NCBI GenBank assembly: GCA_049965795.1
Contig: JBMFVW010000002.1
Location: 1 to 64,000 of the forward strand
Direction of reading: 5' to 3'
Source: Acidulodesulfobacterium_A sp049965795
GTDB taxonomy: Bacteria; SZUA-79; Acidulodesulfobacterales; Acidulodesulfobacteraceae
DNA: 64,000 nt
Made by a program: the position numbers and the translations under genes. The notes under the pieces were generated by a model that was not told where the DNA came from, made no database searches, and saw nothing but the letters and a program-made list of their open reading frames with translations. The first letter of the stretch is position 1. The number at the start of each line of letters is the position of its first letter. Shown one piece after another: positions 8,059 through 17,412 of this stretch.

Positions 8059-8793
8059 TTATTCCGCATATTTGCTTTTCGGATATTTTGTTTTGAGTAT
8101 ATTCATATAGCGGGCTTCCATTTTTTTATTTCCGAGATTTTTATAACAGACCGAAAGGTAATAAAGAGTTTTAGGTATAATAGGAACGTCGTCGCGTCCA
8201 TACTGTTTTAATACGGTTTTAAACATGTAAACCGCCGACTTCCATATGCTGGCATTATAATAATAAAGTCCGGTAAAAAAAGTGTTTTCGGAAAGTTTTA
8301 TGTTTATAAGTTTAATATATTTAAAAGCATGTTTTGAATATTTTGAATAAGGGTACTTCGATATAAGCTTCTCAAAAACCTGCTTTGCGCTTTTAAGAGG
8401 GGCTTGATTTCTGCCCACGGCTAAATTTCTTTTATAATAAGACATGGCTTGGTAATACATTGCAAACGGAACATATTTTGAGCGTGGATGCAGATGTATA
8501 AAATCTAAATAGGCGCCGGCCGATTCTATATATTTTCCTTCAAGATAATAAACATCGCCGAGCCTTATTTCTGCAATTTCCGTTTTGCCGTATGACGGAT
8601 AATTTTCTATAAGGGCTTTAAAATTTTTTGCGGCGCCGTTATAATTCTTAACATGAGAATCGTGCATGGCTTTGCCGTAATAAACGTCGGGCGGCAAAAT
8701 ATTTTTCTTTACGTTTTTGCCGCATCCGGAAAGCATAATTGATAACGCAGACGTTACAGCTATTATAGAAATTAATAATATAAGTTTTTTCAT
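8059..8793 (-). CDS. bamD: Outer-membrane assembly lipoprotein BamD
   Basis: 244 residues. A lipoprotein signal ends in LSGC with the lipidated Cys at residue 24. The rest is TPR-like helices: YYGKAMHDSHVKNYNGAAKN, YPSYGKTEIAEIRLGDVYYL, and HPRSKYVPFAMYYQAMSYYK. The last two are the YPxS/HPxS patterns typical of BamD/ComL. BamD works with BamA to insert beta-barrel proteins in the outer membrane; bamA is not in the window. It follows a second lipoprotein gene by 30 bp. Confidence 0.88.
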   Translation of the reverse strand: MKKLILLISIIAVTSALSIMLSGCGKNVKKNILPPDVYYGKAMHDSHVKNYNGAAKNFKALIENYPSYGKTEIAEIRLGDVYYLEGKYIESAGAYLDFIHLHPRSKYVPFAMYYQAMSYYKRNLAVGRNQAPLKSAKQVFEKLISKYPYSKYSKHAFKYIKLINIKLSENTFFTGLYYYNASIWKSAVYMFKTVLKQYGRDDVPIIPKTLYYLSVCYKNLGNKKMEARYMNILKTKYPKSKYAE

Positions 8794-8823
8794 ATTTACT
8801 TTGAGATCTAATACCTTTTCCGA

Positions 8824-9645
8824 TTAATAAATCAGTTTGCTTCCTTTAGAAAGACGTATATTCATTTTAACATTATATAAATAATCGTCAACATATATTT
8901 TTAAAGGCACCATGCTTTTATTTGCGCCGGAGCCTTTTAAAACGTAGTCTTTAAAACGTACCGATTCTATTTTTTTTCCGTTTTTGACCGATGTCACGGA
9001 ACGGATAAGGTATTTTTTTGAAACGCATATATAATAACTGCATTTTCCGCGGTATGCAAAAAAGAAACCTTTTACGGTATTATAAAAAACTGCCGCCTTT
9101 TTTATTTTATTTAATTTATCGATAAAAAGCAAAATTTTTAAAACCCTCAACAGTCTTTTGTAATTTTGCGTTTTATCGTTATTATTAATTTGAACCTTAT
9201 ATTTTTCATCTAAGTTAATAGATTTAACTTTGCCGTCTTTCGGATTTAAAAAAACGGCTTCCGTACCTTTTTTAGTTTTAATTATTTTAGCGTAAAAAAG
9301 AACGTCGCCGTACATGTCTAAAATCATAAAACTTATATACTTTCCGGCTATATACTTATAGATGCCCGCCTGCTCGACAGAAAAACCGCCGTCCGATACT
9401 TTAAAACTCAGTCTTCCGGATAACCCGCCGAACGTTCCGTAGTTTTTAATAAGTCCTGCCAGAACTTCTTTTCTGCTTTTATACGATACGGTTTTTTTTG
9501 CCGGCTGAACTGCCGTCTTAACATTTATCGCACATCCGCTTAAAAAAAAAGATATAAATATTAATGAAATTAACGGCAGAGCAACTGCTATTTTAGATAC
9601 TATTTTAGGTAAATTATTCTGTCTTGTATTAAAATCGGTGTTCAT
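8824..9645 (-). CDS. Outer-membrane-type lipoprotein of unknown function (LolB-like?)
   Basis: 273 residues with a clear lipobox LSGC (Cys at residue 38) after a hydrophobic stretch. The mature part is predicted to be beta-rich: GGLSGRLSFKVSDGGFSVEQ, ISFMILDMYGDVLFYAKI, and repeated FFFAYRGKCSYYICVSKKYL. The pattern of short strands with an Asp-x-Tyr-Gly-Asp turn recalls the LolB/LppX fold or DUF4292, but I cannot assign it firmly. The ATG overlaps the alaS stop by 4 bp and bamD follows, so a role in envelope biogenesis is likely. Confidence 0.6.
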   Translation of the reverse strand: MNTDFNTRQNNLPKIVSKIAVALPLISLIFISFFLSGCAINVKTAVQPAKKTVSYKSRKEVLAGLIKNYGTFGGLSGRLSFKVSDGGFSVEQAGIYKYIAGKYISFMILDMYGDVLFYAKIIKTKKGTEAVFLNPKDGKVKSINLDEKYKVQINNNDKTQNYKRLLRVLKILLFIDKLNKIKKAAVFYNTVKGFFFAYRGKCSYYICVSKKYLIRSVTSVKNGKKIESVRFKDYVLKGSGANKSMVPLKIYVDDYLYNVKMNIRLSKGSKLIY

Positions 9646-12350
9646 AAAATTGCTTTTTCGACGATTTTTTCTATTACGTCGAATTTTGAAACGTCCTGCG
9701 TTCCGCCCTGAGAAAAATCCTTTTTCCCTCCGCCTTTTCCTCCGGTTTCCGAATTAATGCGCTTTATAACGGCGGATGCGTCTATAGAACCTTTTGCCGA
9801 TACGACGTAAATCAGCTTTTCGTCTTTAATATTGGATATAAAAACTAAGACGGAATCGCCTTCCGGAAAATCGCGTCTTGAACTCAGGGTATTTACAAGC
9901 TCTTTCAATTCTTCGCCGGAAACGCTGCCGAATTTTGAAATCAGATATTTAAATTCGCCGTCATTATCTTTTTTAGCCGTTTTAAAAGCTTTTATAAGGC
10001 GTTCCGCTTCAAAAGAGTTGAGTTTAGACCTGAGATCCTCATTAGTTTTTTCAAGCAGTTCATAGTCGTAATACAGTTTTATTATTCTGTTGTAAACTTC
10101 GGATTTGGAAGTATTAAGCAGTTTGGCGATATTAAATATATTGTCCTCTTCCACATACATGTAATTAAGATAATTAAAACCGGTAACGGCTTCTATGCGC
10201 CTGATGCCGGAAGCTACGGAAGATTCGCCGGTAATTTTAAAAAATCCTATTTCTCCGGTTCTGGAAACGTGAGTGCCTCCGCAGAATTCTTTAGACGCCG
10301 TCCCCATAGATACCACCCTTACCGTATCTTCGTATTTTTCGTCGAAAAAGTGGAGTGCGCCGGAGTTTAAAGCGGTTTGAACGTCCAATTCATGCGTTTT
10401 TACTTCTAGATCTGCAAAAATATATCCGTTTACCAAAACTTCCGCTTTCCTGATTTCTTCGTCCGTCAGAGGTTTGCCGTACGAAAAATCGAATCTGAGC
10501 CTTTCCGGATCGACGAACGAACCCTGCTGGGTTACGCGGCTGCCGAGTATTTCCCTTAGCGCAGCCTGAAGAAGATGAACGGCACTATGATTTGCGGCGG
10601 TCTTTTTTCTTAATTCGGCATCAACCGAAAAACTCGCCTTTATGGGAAAAGCAGGCGGCGCAAGTATTTCTTCCGAAGCGGAGGCGCCGAGATTCTGTTC
10701 CGTATCCTTTATGCTTTCGGTAAATATTCTTGCGTAATGAAGAATAACTCCGTTTTTAGTTTTAAAGGTATCTGAAACCGAGGCGGATAAGGAATATTTT
10801 CCGTAATTAAAGGTTATAGTCCCTCCATCGCCGGATTGACCGCCTCCTTCAGGATAAAAAGGGGTGGCATCCGAGGCTATATAATAAAAACCGCCGTCTT
10901 CTATACTTTCCGCAGGTCTGCCGTCTTCGTCGAATATGCCGGTAATATCTGCGGAAACGGCGTTTTCTATATTGCCGTATCCTTTAAAAAGAGATTTAGG
11001 CACGCCTTCTACGGTTTCGGGAGCTCCGTTTTTTTCTTTTTTTTGTTTGGAACCTTTTTTCTGAAGTTCCATTAATTCGCCGTAAGTTTTTAAATCTACG
11101 GAAAAACCGTTTTCTTCAGCCATATCTATCGCTATATCTACGGGAAAACCTTTTTCGTCGTATAATTTAAATACGAAATCGCCGGGAACCGTTTTCTGCT
11201 TTTTATCTTTCATTTCTATAATTTTTTCTTCCAAAAGTTTAATTCCCTGCCCTACCGTATCGTTAAACCTTTCGTATTCTTCCGAGATTATTTTCTCGAA
11301 AACCGAAAGACCGTCGGCGGCTTCGGGATAAAATCCTCCCATAATTATTACGACTATATTGCCGAGATATTTAAGATTATCAAGACTTATGCCGAGCTTT
11401 AAAGAATATCTTATAAGTCTTCTTAAAATTCTCCTGAATACGTAACCTCTCCCCTCGTTGGACGGAAATACGGATTCCGCGGATAAAAAAACCGATGTCC
11501 TTATATGGTCGCTGATAACCCTTGCGGCGGTATCGTATGCTTCGTCTCCGCCGTTGTATCGTTTTCCGGTAACGGCATCTATCTCTTTTATATAAGGAGT
11601 AAAAACGTCGGTGTCGTAGTTTGACCGGACATTCTGCAAAATACGCAGTATGCGCTCAAGCCCCATTCCCGTGTCTATAGATGGACGCGGCAATTTTGAA
11701 AGGACTCCTTTTTTGTCTTTGTTGAATTCCATAAAAACGAGATTCCATATTTCTAAATATCTGCCGCAATCGCAATTAATATCGCAGTCCGCATGTCCCG
11801 CTTCGGAATAGCCGGTGTCGTAAAATATTTCGCTTGAATAGCCGCACGGACCGGTTTCTCCCATCTGCCAGAAATTCGTTTCGTCGCCGAGCCTGTATAT
11901 TTTGCTTTCGTCGAAACCTACGGTATTTTTCCAGATATTATAACCGTCTTCGTCTTTATCGTTTACGGTAACGTATATTTTGTCAATGTCAAGTTCCAGA
12001 ACGTCTTTTATAAATTCATAAGCAAATAAAACCGCATCTTTTTTAAAATAGTCTCCGAAAGAAAAATTTCCGAGCATTTCAAAAAAAGTGTGGTGGCGGG
12101 AAGTTTTGCCGACGTTTTCGAGGTCGTTATGTTTGCCTCCGGCGCGCATGCACTTTTGAACGGTTACGGCGCGAGGCACGGGCGCCTGGGCAACGCCGGT
12201 AAAATAGTCCTTAAACTGCACCATTCCGGCATTCGTAAACATTATGGAGTCGTCGCCCGCAGGAATTAAAGAAGAACTCGGAATAGGCGTATGTCCTTTA
12301 TCCGTAAAAAATTTAATGAATATTTCCCTAAGTTCGTTTGATTTTATCAT
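9642..12350 (-). CDS. alaS: Alanyl-tRNA synthetase
   Basis: 902 residues, slightly longer than usual. The class II core opens with LREIFIKFFTDKGHTPIPSS and contains GKTSRHHTFFEMLGNFSFGD and the motif 3 region RPSIDTGMGLERI. The editing domain has the zinc-site elements NHSAVH and CGGTH. The C-terminal DHHA1-type domain ends with GGKGGGKKDFSQGG. A charged insertion (MELQKKGSKQKKEKNGAPET) lies between the aminoacylation and editing domains. It charges tRNA-Ala and clears mischarged Ser/Gly. Confidence 0.97.
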   Translation of the reverse strand: MIKSNELREIFIKFFTDKGHTPIPSSSLIPAGDDSIMFTNAGMVQFKDYFTGVAQAPVPRAVTVQKCMRAGGKHNDLENVGKTSRHHTFFEMLGNFSFGDYFKKDAVLFAYEFIKDVLELDIDKIYVTVNDKDEDGYNIWKNTVGFDESKIYRLGDETNFWQMGETGPCGYSSEIFYDTGYSEAGHADCDINCDCGRYLEIWNLVFMEFNKDKKGVLSKLPRPSIDTGMGLERILRILQNVRSNYDTDVFTPYIKEIDAVTGKRYNGGDEAYDTAARVISDHIRTSVFLSAESVFPSNEGRGYVFRRILRRLIRYSLKLGISLDNLKYLGNIVVIIMGGFYPEAADGLSVFEKIISEEYERFNDTVGQGIKLLEEKIIEMKDKKQKTVPGDFVFKLYDEKGFPVDIAIDMAEENGFSVDLKTYGELMELQKKGSKQKKEKNGAPETVEGVPKSLFKGYGNIENAVSADITGIFDEDGRPAESIEDGGFYYIASDATPFYPEGGGQSGDGGTITFNYGKYSLSASVSDTFKTKNGVILHYARIFTESIKDTEQNLGASASEEILAPPAFPIKASFSVDAELRKKTAANHSAVHLLQAALREILGSRVTQQGSFVDPERLRFDFSYGKPLTDEEIRKAEVLVNGYIFADLEVKTHELDVQTALNSGALHFFDEKYEDTVRVVSMGTASKEFCGGTHVSRTGEIGFFKITGESSVASGIRRIEAVTGFNYLNYMYVEEDNIFNIAKLLNTSKSEVYNRIIKLYYDYELLEKTNEDLRSKLNSFEAERLIKAFKTAKKDNDGEFKYLISKFGSVSGEELKELVNTLSSRRDFPEGDSVLVFISNIKDEKLIYVVSAKGSIDASAVIKRINSETGGKGGGKKDFSQGGTQDVSKFDVIEKIVEKAIL

Positions 12351-12371
12351 ATTTCGTATAATCGGATTAAT

Positions 12372-12400
12372 GGGGAAGGAATTGAATTCCGTCCCCTCGG
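12372..12400. repeat. Family B palindromic repeat
   Basis: GGGGAAGGAATT, one base, then AATTCCGTCCCC: a palindrome in the 51-bp gap between recX and alaS, 22 bp from the alaS ATG. It shares the GGAATTGAATTCC core with copies at 15330, 15434, 25862, 28788, 34202 and 60580. Confidence 0.7.
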
Positions 12401-12401
12401 G

Positions 12402-12890
12402 TTAACGAATAAAGTCTTCTATTATTTTAGAGGAAAATCCTCTGCTCTGCAAAAAATCGTAAAGTTTCTTTTTGTATATCAGTTCGTTTTCCCTGTATTT
12501 TATCAAAGAAACTTTCTTTTTGTCCACCGCTTTAAGCATAACGGAACGTTCTTCGTCTTCAGTGTAAAACGATTCGATAAGCTTGTCTATGATATTTTTG
12601 TTTATCCCTTTTTTATAAAGTTCATAGCTTAATTTTATTCTGCCGATAAGTCTTTTTTTTCCGTTGTCTATAAGTCTTTCCGCAAATTCTTCGTCGTTTA
12701 AATATCCGTATTCTTTAAGTTTCTTTAATGCTTTGCCCGTATCCTCCGTAGAAAAGCCTTTTTTGATTAATTTTTCGGCAAGCCGTTTTTCGGAATAGGA
12801 CCTCGCAGATACGAGCTTTAAAGAGTAATCCTGCGCCGATAGCGGCGTTTTCAATTTTCTTTTAGAAATATTTTCCTGCGATATTTTCAA
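12402..12890 (-). CDS. recX: Regulatory protein RecX
   Basis: 162 residues, made of RecX three-helix repeats: AQDYSLKLVSARSYSEKRLA, then KGFSTEDTGKALKKLKEYGY followed by LNDEEFAERLID, and a C-terminal repeat ending GFSSKIIEDFI. RecX inhibits RecA filament extension; recA is two genes upstream. The frame begins with TTG (12890-12888) 9 bp after GGAG; no ATG gives a better start. Confidence 0.9.
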   Translation of the reverse strand: MKISQENISKRKLKTPLSAQDYSLKLVSARSYSEKRLAEKLIKKGFSTEDTGKALKKLKEYGYLNDEEFAERLIDNGKKRLIGRIKLSYELYKKGINKNIIDKLIESFYTEDEERSVMLKAVDKKKVSLIKYRENELIYKKKLYDFLQSRGFSSKIIEDFIR

Positions 12891-12958
12891 AGAGATTGCT
12901 CCGGTAATATATTATATAGCGCTATACTTCAAAATTTTGCGCATAAACATACCTGCTG

Positions 12959-14236
12959 TTACGTGGTCCAGTAAGAACCGGAACCGCCTGAAGCCGACGC
13001 AGTTCGCGTTCCCGAAGGGCTTGCTCCGGCGGCGGCTGAAGCTTTGCCGCTATCGGCAGAGTCTGCTTTAACCCCTGCGCTTATATCGTCGTCGGAAGCG
13101 TTTACTCCGGATATTAACAGGGCAAGGTCGTTAGGCGAGGTGGATTCTGCAAGAGCATCTTCATATGTTATTAAACCATGTTTATAAAAATTGTAGAGAG
13201 ACTGGTCGAAAGTCTGCATCTCGTACTGTATGTTTCCGCTCTTTATGAAGTCTCTGATGCTCGCGGTTTTATCTTCGTTTGATATACATTCTTTTATCGT
13301 TTCCGTTCCTATCATTATCTCGACGGACGGAAGCCGCCCTTTTTTGTCCGCCCTTGCAATAAGCCTCTGGGATATCACGGCGGAAATGACGGATGCAAGC
13401 TGTATTCTTATCTGCTTTTGCTGATACGGCGGAAAAACGGCTATAATTCTGTTTATAGTCTCCTGCGCGTCAAGCGTATGAAGGGTGCTCATTACGAGAT
13501 GTCCAGTTTCGGCGGCCGTTATAGCGGTTTCTATAGTTTCCAAGTCCCTCATTTCGCCGACTAAAATAACGTCGGGATCCTGCCTTAACGCTTCTCTTAA
13601 TCCGTGCGAAAAAGAATAAACGTCCATGCCGAGTTCGCGCTGGTTGACTAAGGCTTTTATATCTTTATGCAGATATTCGATAGGGTCTTCGATGGTTATT
13701 ATGTTTACGGGCTTATTCCTGTTTATAAAATCTATCATGGAGGCGAGGGTCGTGGACTTTCCGCTGCCTGTTATGCCGGTGACGAGTATCAGCCCCCTTT
13801 CTTTAAGAGCTATAGACTTTATGATTTTCGGCAGGTTAAGCGATTCAAAAACAGGAATATCGAAAGGAATATACCGCATTGCTATGCTTAAAGAATTCCG
13901 CTGGGAATAAATATTGACCCTGAATCTGCCTACGTTGTGCAGGCTGTATGCAAGATCGACGTCCCTGTTTTCCTGAAAAACTTTAAGCTGATGCTTATCC
14001 ATCATGCTTACGGCTATTTTTTCTATGACTTCTTTGGACATAACGCCGAAATTTTCCTGTTTGTAAATATCCCCGTCTATTCTAAAAATAGGGTAAGAAT
14101 TTACTTTAAGGTGAATATCCGACGCTTTTTTGCCGACCGCCGTCATTAAAATAGTTTCTAAAAGAGAAGGCTGTCCTCCCGACTTAATCTGCTGAATGTT
14201 CTGTGCTGCATCAGACTGTAAAACCGTTTCGTCCAT
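12959..14236 (-). CDS. pilT: Type IV pilus retraction ATPase, PilT/PilU family
   Basis: 425 residues. Walker A is TGITGSGKST near residues 153-162, Asp/His boxes follow, and Walker B is DPDVILVGEMRD with the AITAAETGHLVMSTLHT segment. It is a hexameric cytoplasmic motor that pulls pilin back into the inner membrane. The end of the core (EMQTFDQSLYNFYKHGLITY, then EDALAESTSPNDLALLI) looks more like PilU than classical PilT. The last 40 residues are an Ala/Ser/Gly-rich tail. No other pilus genes are in the window; it lies 5 bp after recA. Confidence 0.9.
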   Translation of the reverse strand: MDETVLQSDAAQNIQQIKSGGQPSLLETILMTAVGKKASDIHLKVNSYPIFRIDGDIYKQENFGVMSKEVIEKIAVSMMDKHQLKVFQENRDVDLAYSLHNVGRFRVNIYSQRNSLSIAMRYIPFDIPVFESLNLPKIIKSIALKERGLILVTGITGSGKSTTLASMIDFINRNKPVNIITIEDPIEYLHKDIKALVNQRELGMDVYSFSHGLREALRQDPDVILVGEMRDLETIETAITAAETGHLVMSTLHTLDAQETINRIIAVFPPYQQKQIRIQLASVISAVISQRLIARADKKGRLPSVEIMIGTETIKECISNEDKTASIRDFIKSGNIQYEMQTFDQSLYNFYKHGLITYEDALAESTSPNDLALLISGVNASDDDISAGVKADSADSGKASAAAGASPSGTRTASASGGSGSYWTT

Positions 14237-14241
14237 TTTTT

Positions 14242-15306
14242 TTATTTAAGATTAAATTTATCTAAAATTTTAGAATGTATTTCGTCGCGTAAGACAGGGT
14301 TGTTTTTAAGCGTTTCTTTTGCGGCTTCCCTTCCCTGTCCGAGCCTTTCTTTGCCGTAGCTGAACCATGTTCCCGATTTTTCGATTATGCCGTTTTCCGA
14401 ACCTATGTCCACTATGTCGCCTTCCAAAGATATTCCGCTGTCGTAAACTATGTCGAATTCGGCTTCTTTAAACGGAGGAGCTACTTTATTTTTTACTATC
14501 CTGGCTTTAGTTCTGGAGCCGACTACTTCGTCCCCTTTTTTTATAGAGCCTATTCTTCTTATATCTATACGGACGGATGCATAAAACTTAAGAGCGTTGC
14601 CGCCGGTAGTGGTTTCGGGAGAACCGAACATAACGCCTATTTTCATCCTTATCTGGTTGATAAATATAACCGAAGTATTCGACCTTGCGATAGCGGACGT
14701 AAGTTTTCTTAAAGCCTGCGACATAAGTCTTGCCTGCAGTCCCATATGGGAGTCTCCCATTTCGCCTTCTATTTCGGCTTTAGGCACCAATGCAGCGACA
14801 GAATCTATTACTAAAACGTCGATAGAACCGGACCTTACCAAAGAATCCGCTATTTCTAAAGCCTCTTCGCCGGTGCCTGGCTGAGAAACCACAAGCTGGT
14901 CAACGTTGACGCCTATTTTCTTTGCATACTGCAAGTCTAAGGCATGCTCGGCATCGATAAAAGCGGCTATGCCTCCGCGTTTTTGAGCCTGTGCGACTAT
15001 CTGCAGGGTAAGCGTCGTTTTTCCCGACGATTCAGGTCCGAATATTTCTATTACCCTTCCCTTAGGTATGCCGCCTATGCCGAGAGCAATATCTAGCGAC
15101 AGAGAGCCGGTCGGAATAGACTGTATATTTTCTGCGGGCGGCTTTCCGCCGAGAACCATAACGGCTCCGGCGCCGAACTGCTTTTCTATCTGAGCCATTG
15201 CAAGGTCGAGCGCTTTCATTTTCTGCTCATGGATAGCGGCGTCTTTTGCGTTTTCTTTAGAGGTTTCCTTAGCATTTTCTTTGGTTTCGCCTGATTTTAC
15301 TGCCAT
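14242..15306 (-). CDS. recA: Recombinase RecA
   Basis: 354 residues. Walker A GPESSGKTT lies at about residues 90-98, followed by AAFIDAEHALDLQYAKKIGV, the L1/L2 DNA-binding loops around MGLQARLMSQALRKLT and GGNALKFYASVRI. RecA pairs homologous DNA and triggers LexA cleavage. The first 28 residues are an unusual Lys/Glu/Ala-rich extension (KENAKETSKENAKDAA); translation could also begin at Met30, where other RecA proteins start, but the upstream ATG has purine-rich sequence ahead of it. Order recX-pilT-recA-cinA-pgpA is compact. Confidence 0.97.
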   Translation of the reverse strand: MAVKSGETKENAKETSKENAKDAAIHEQKMKALDLAMAQIEKQFGAGAVMVLGGKPPAENIQSIPTGSLSLDIALGIGGIPKGRVIEIFGPESSGKTTLTLQIVAQAQKRGGIAAFIDAEHALDLQYAKKIGVNVDQLVVSQPGTGEEALEIADSLVRSGSIDVLVIDSVAALVPKAEIEGEMGDSHMGLQARLMSQALRKLTSAIARSNTSVIFINQIRMKIGVMFGSPETTTGGNALKFYASVRIDIRRIGSIKKGDEVVGSRTKARIVKNKVAPPFKEAEFDIVYDSGISLEGDIVDIGSENGIIEKSGTWFSYGKERLGQGREAAKETLKNNPVLRDEIHSKILDKFNLK

Positions 15307-15329
15307 AATTTCACCTTTTTGTCAATTTT

Positions 15330-15357
15330 GCGGCAGGGATTGAATTCTGTCCCGCGG
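15330..15357. repeat. Family B palindromic repeat, diverged
   Basis: GCGGCAGGGATT..AATTCTGTCCCGC, a diverged copy in the recA leader, 24 bp upstream of the recA ATG, with the CAATTTT flank seen in other copies. Confidence 0.55.
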
Positions 15358-15365
15358 TTAAATAT

Positions 15366-15394
15366 AATATATTAAAAAAAAGAAAGATTATCAA
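15366..15394 (-). promoter_or_regulatory. Probable recA promoter
   Basis: On the minus strand TTGATA (15394-15389), a 17-bp spacer and TATATT (15371-15366), 60 bp upstream of the recA ATG. No LexA box was recognised next to it. Confidence 0.4.
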
Positions 15395-15423
15395 GTTAAA
15401 TTTTTGTCATAAAACTATACTTT

Positions 15424-16689
15424 TCAATTTGTGACGGGGACGGAATTGAATTCCGTCCCCGTATTTAAGAGCCTGTAAATCCAGAAGAGCGCCATTTTCG
15501 TCGTATAAGATTTTATATCGGAGCGGGAACCTGAAAAAACATATTTTCTGGACTCTTTGATTTTACCGCTGGATAATGCTATAAAAACCGTTCCTACAGG
15601 ATAATTTCCGCCGTCCGTTTGCGGCCCCGCCAAGCCGGTAACGGCGATACCTATATCAGATTTTGTTTTTTCCCTTACTTTTTCGGCCATTTCCTCTGCG
15701 CATGCTTCGGAAACAGCGCCTTCTTTTTCTATAATAAGCGGATCTACTCCTAAAATATCTACTTTTGCAAAATTTGAATATACTACGCCGCCGTAAAGAA
15801 AATAAGACGATGCGCCCGGCATGTCGGTAAGTTTGTCTGAAATATGCCCTCCGGTGAGAGATTCTGCCACCGATATTTTGATTTCGTTCTCCTTTAACAG
15901 ATACGAACATACTATTTCAAGCTCGTCTTCGTCGTAACCGTAAAGATATCTTTTAAAAATTCCCTCGGTTTTTGCATCTATTAACTTTATGTTTTCATTA
16001 AGTTTTTGAGTGGAAACGCCGTTTACCGCCGCGGATATAATAAATTCTCCGTATGAATATTCATACGTCAAATTAACGTCCGAAACCTGTTTTAATTTTG
16101 CGAAAAGAGCTTCAAACTCTTTTTCTTTCAAACCGAACAGCTTATATTTCCTAAATTTTACGAAATAGTTTATGCCAAGTTTTCCGAGCATTTTACCGAG
16201 AACGTGATTTTTGAACATATAAACCGCATTATGAGGCTCTAAAGGAAAAGCGGCTATGAATACGGGTTCGGTAAGATAAAAACCGGATATGCCTGAATTT
16301 TGATTAGGCACTATAAAAGAATGGTCGGGAAAATAACATGCTTTTTCAACGGAAGGGCCGAAAGATTTTTTGTTAGATTCGTAAACTAAAGCCATCAAGT
16401 CTGCGGCGTCTTTGCTTCTCGCCTGTTCTTTCTTTAAAACCGAGCATATTATTTCGGATGTTAAAGCGCTTCCTTCTTTTATGCCTCCGCATATTATTAC
16501 GAAAGAATCTTCCGACGTCATATAAGATACGACTTTAGATATGCTTACGGTCTGGCTTTCCGGCATAATCACCGCTTCTTTGAAACCGAGTCCGTAAATC
16601 GAAAGCACTTCCGAGAGCTCTTTTATTATTTCGCCCGCAGCTGCAAAATTTCCGTCGTCGGATATGACTAGTATTTTTATATCTTTCAT
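15424..16689 (-). CDS. cinA: CinA-family protein with nicotinamide-nucleotide amidase domain
   Basis: 421 residues. The C-terminal half (about 255-400) is a typical CinA/PncC domain: ISVAESLTGGHISDKLTDMP, then GVVYSNFAKVDILGV and GIAVTGLAGP, which deamidates NMN to nicotinate mononucleotide. The N-terminal half should be a MoaB-like domain (COG1058) but is poorly conserved here; only SDDGNF and VIICGGIKEG resemble its motifs, so its pyrophosphatase activity is doubtful. The final residues (EFNSVPVTN) are encoded by a family B palindrome. Position beside recA and pgpA is the usual one. Confidence 0.85.
   Translation of the reverse strand: MKDIKILVISDDGNFAAAGEIIKELSEVLSIYGLGFKEAVIMPESQTVSISKVVSYMTSEDSFVIICGGIKEGSALTSEIICSVLKKEQARSKDAADLMALVYESNKKSFGPSVEKACYFPDHSFIVPNQNSGISGFYLTEPVFIAAFPLEPHNAVYMFKNHVLGKMLGKLGINYFVKFRKYKLFGLKEKEFEALFAKLKQVSDVNLTYEYSYGEFIISAAVNGVSTQKLNENIKLIDAKTEGIFKRYLYGYDEDELEIVCSYLLKENEIKISVAESLTGGHISDKLTDMPGASSYFLYGGVVYSNFAKVDILGVDPLIIEKEGAVSEACAEEMAEKVREKTKSDIGIAVTGLAGPQTDGGNYPVGTVFIALSSGKIKESRKYVFSGSRSDIKSYTTKMALFWIYRLLNTGTEFNSVPVTN
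15434..15462. repeat. Family B palindromic repeat, in the 3' end of cinA
   Basis: A perfect 29-bp palindrome, ACGGGGACGGAATT, one base, AATTCCGTCCCCGT, with the common CAATTTGTG flank at 15425-15433. It lies inside the last codons of cinA and supplies its stop region. Confidence 0.8.
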
Positions 16690-16770
16690 GTTTTCTTTTT
16701 AGTAAAATGCGTAGGATTAATTTTTGCTGAAACTTTATCTTTATGTGCTAATCGAATTTTTTAGTTAACC

Positions 16771-16796
16771 AAAAAAATAAATCTAACACCTTTTCC
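16771..16796. repeat. Family A repeat, right-end fragment
   Basis: AAAAAAATAAATCTAACACC followed by TTTTCC matches the right end of the full copy at 7961-8044 with one change. No left end was found. It lies in the cinA-pgpA interval. Confidence 0.55.
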
Positions 16797-16836
16797 CAAC
16801 AACTTTTTCCATACAATTTTTTGTTATGCCGCCGAA

Positions 16837-17349
16837 TTAGAAACCGGCAATTATTACTATAGCAATTCTTAATAATATTACGGAAAAAAAGGCGGCGGCA
16901 ACGTCGTCCAGCATAATGCCTAACCCGCCTCTAATTTTTTTATCTATAGTTCCTATAAAAAGCGGTTTCGATATGTCGAAAATGCGAAAAAGAAGAAGAC
17001 CCAGTAACGAGTATATCAAAATATGAAAAAAATCGAAATGCATCCATAATAAACCGGACATAACGGAAAGATAACCCAAAACTTCATCTATAACTACGAA
17101 AGGCGGATCGTCTAATCCAGATATTTTCGACGCTTTGGAAGAAACGTAAACTCCAATAATAAATATTATAGTACATACGGCTATATAATAAAAAGGATTT
17201 AAAAATCTAAGTAAAAATATATAAAGTAAAAAAGCTGCAATTGAACCTGCCGTACCTGGACCATAAGGGAAAAATCCAATGTACAAAAAAGATGACGCAA
17301 AAATAAAAGGATTATTTTTTTTAAATTCGTTCATTTCATTATTGTTCAT
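16837..17349 (-). CDS. pgpA: Phosphatidylglycerophosphatase A
   Basis: 170 residues, inner-membrane protein with several hydrophobic segments. The family motifs are all present: GFFPYGPGTAGSIAAFLLY near residue 26, DDPPFVVIDEVLGYL in the middle, and RGGLGIMLDDVAAAFFS near the end; the acidic residues bind the metal. It removes the phosphate from phosphatidylglycerol phosphate to make phosphatidylglycerol. A second Met (residue 6) is an alternative start. Confidence 0.92.
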   Translation of the reverse strand: MNNNEMNEFKKNNPFIFASSFLYIGFFPYGPGTAGSIAAFLLYIFLLRFLNPFYYIAVCTIIFIIGVYVSSKASKISGLDDPPFVVIDEVLGYLSVMSGLLWMHFDFFHILIYSLLGLLLFRIFDISKPLFIGTIDKKIRGGLGIMLDDVAAAFFSVILLRIAIVIIAGF

Positions 17350-17412
17350 TCAGCATTTGTCCAATTGTAAATAGAATAAAATTGAATTCTACCACATTCT
17401 TACAAGAATCGT

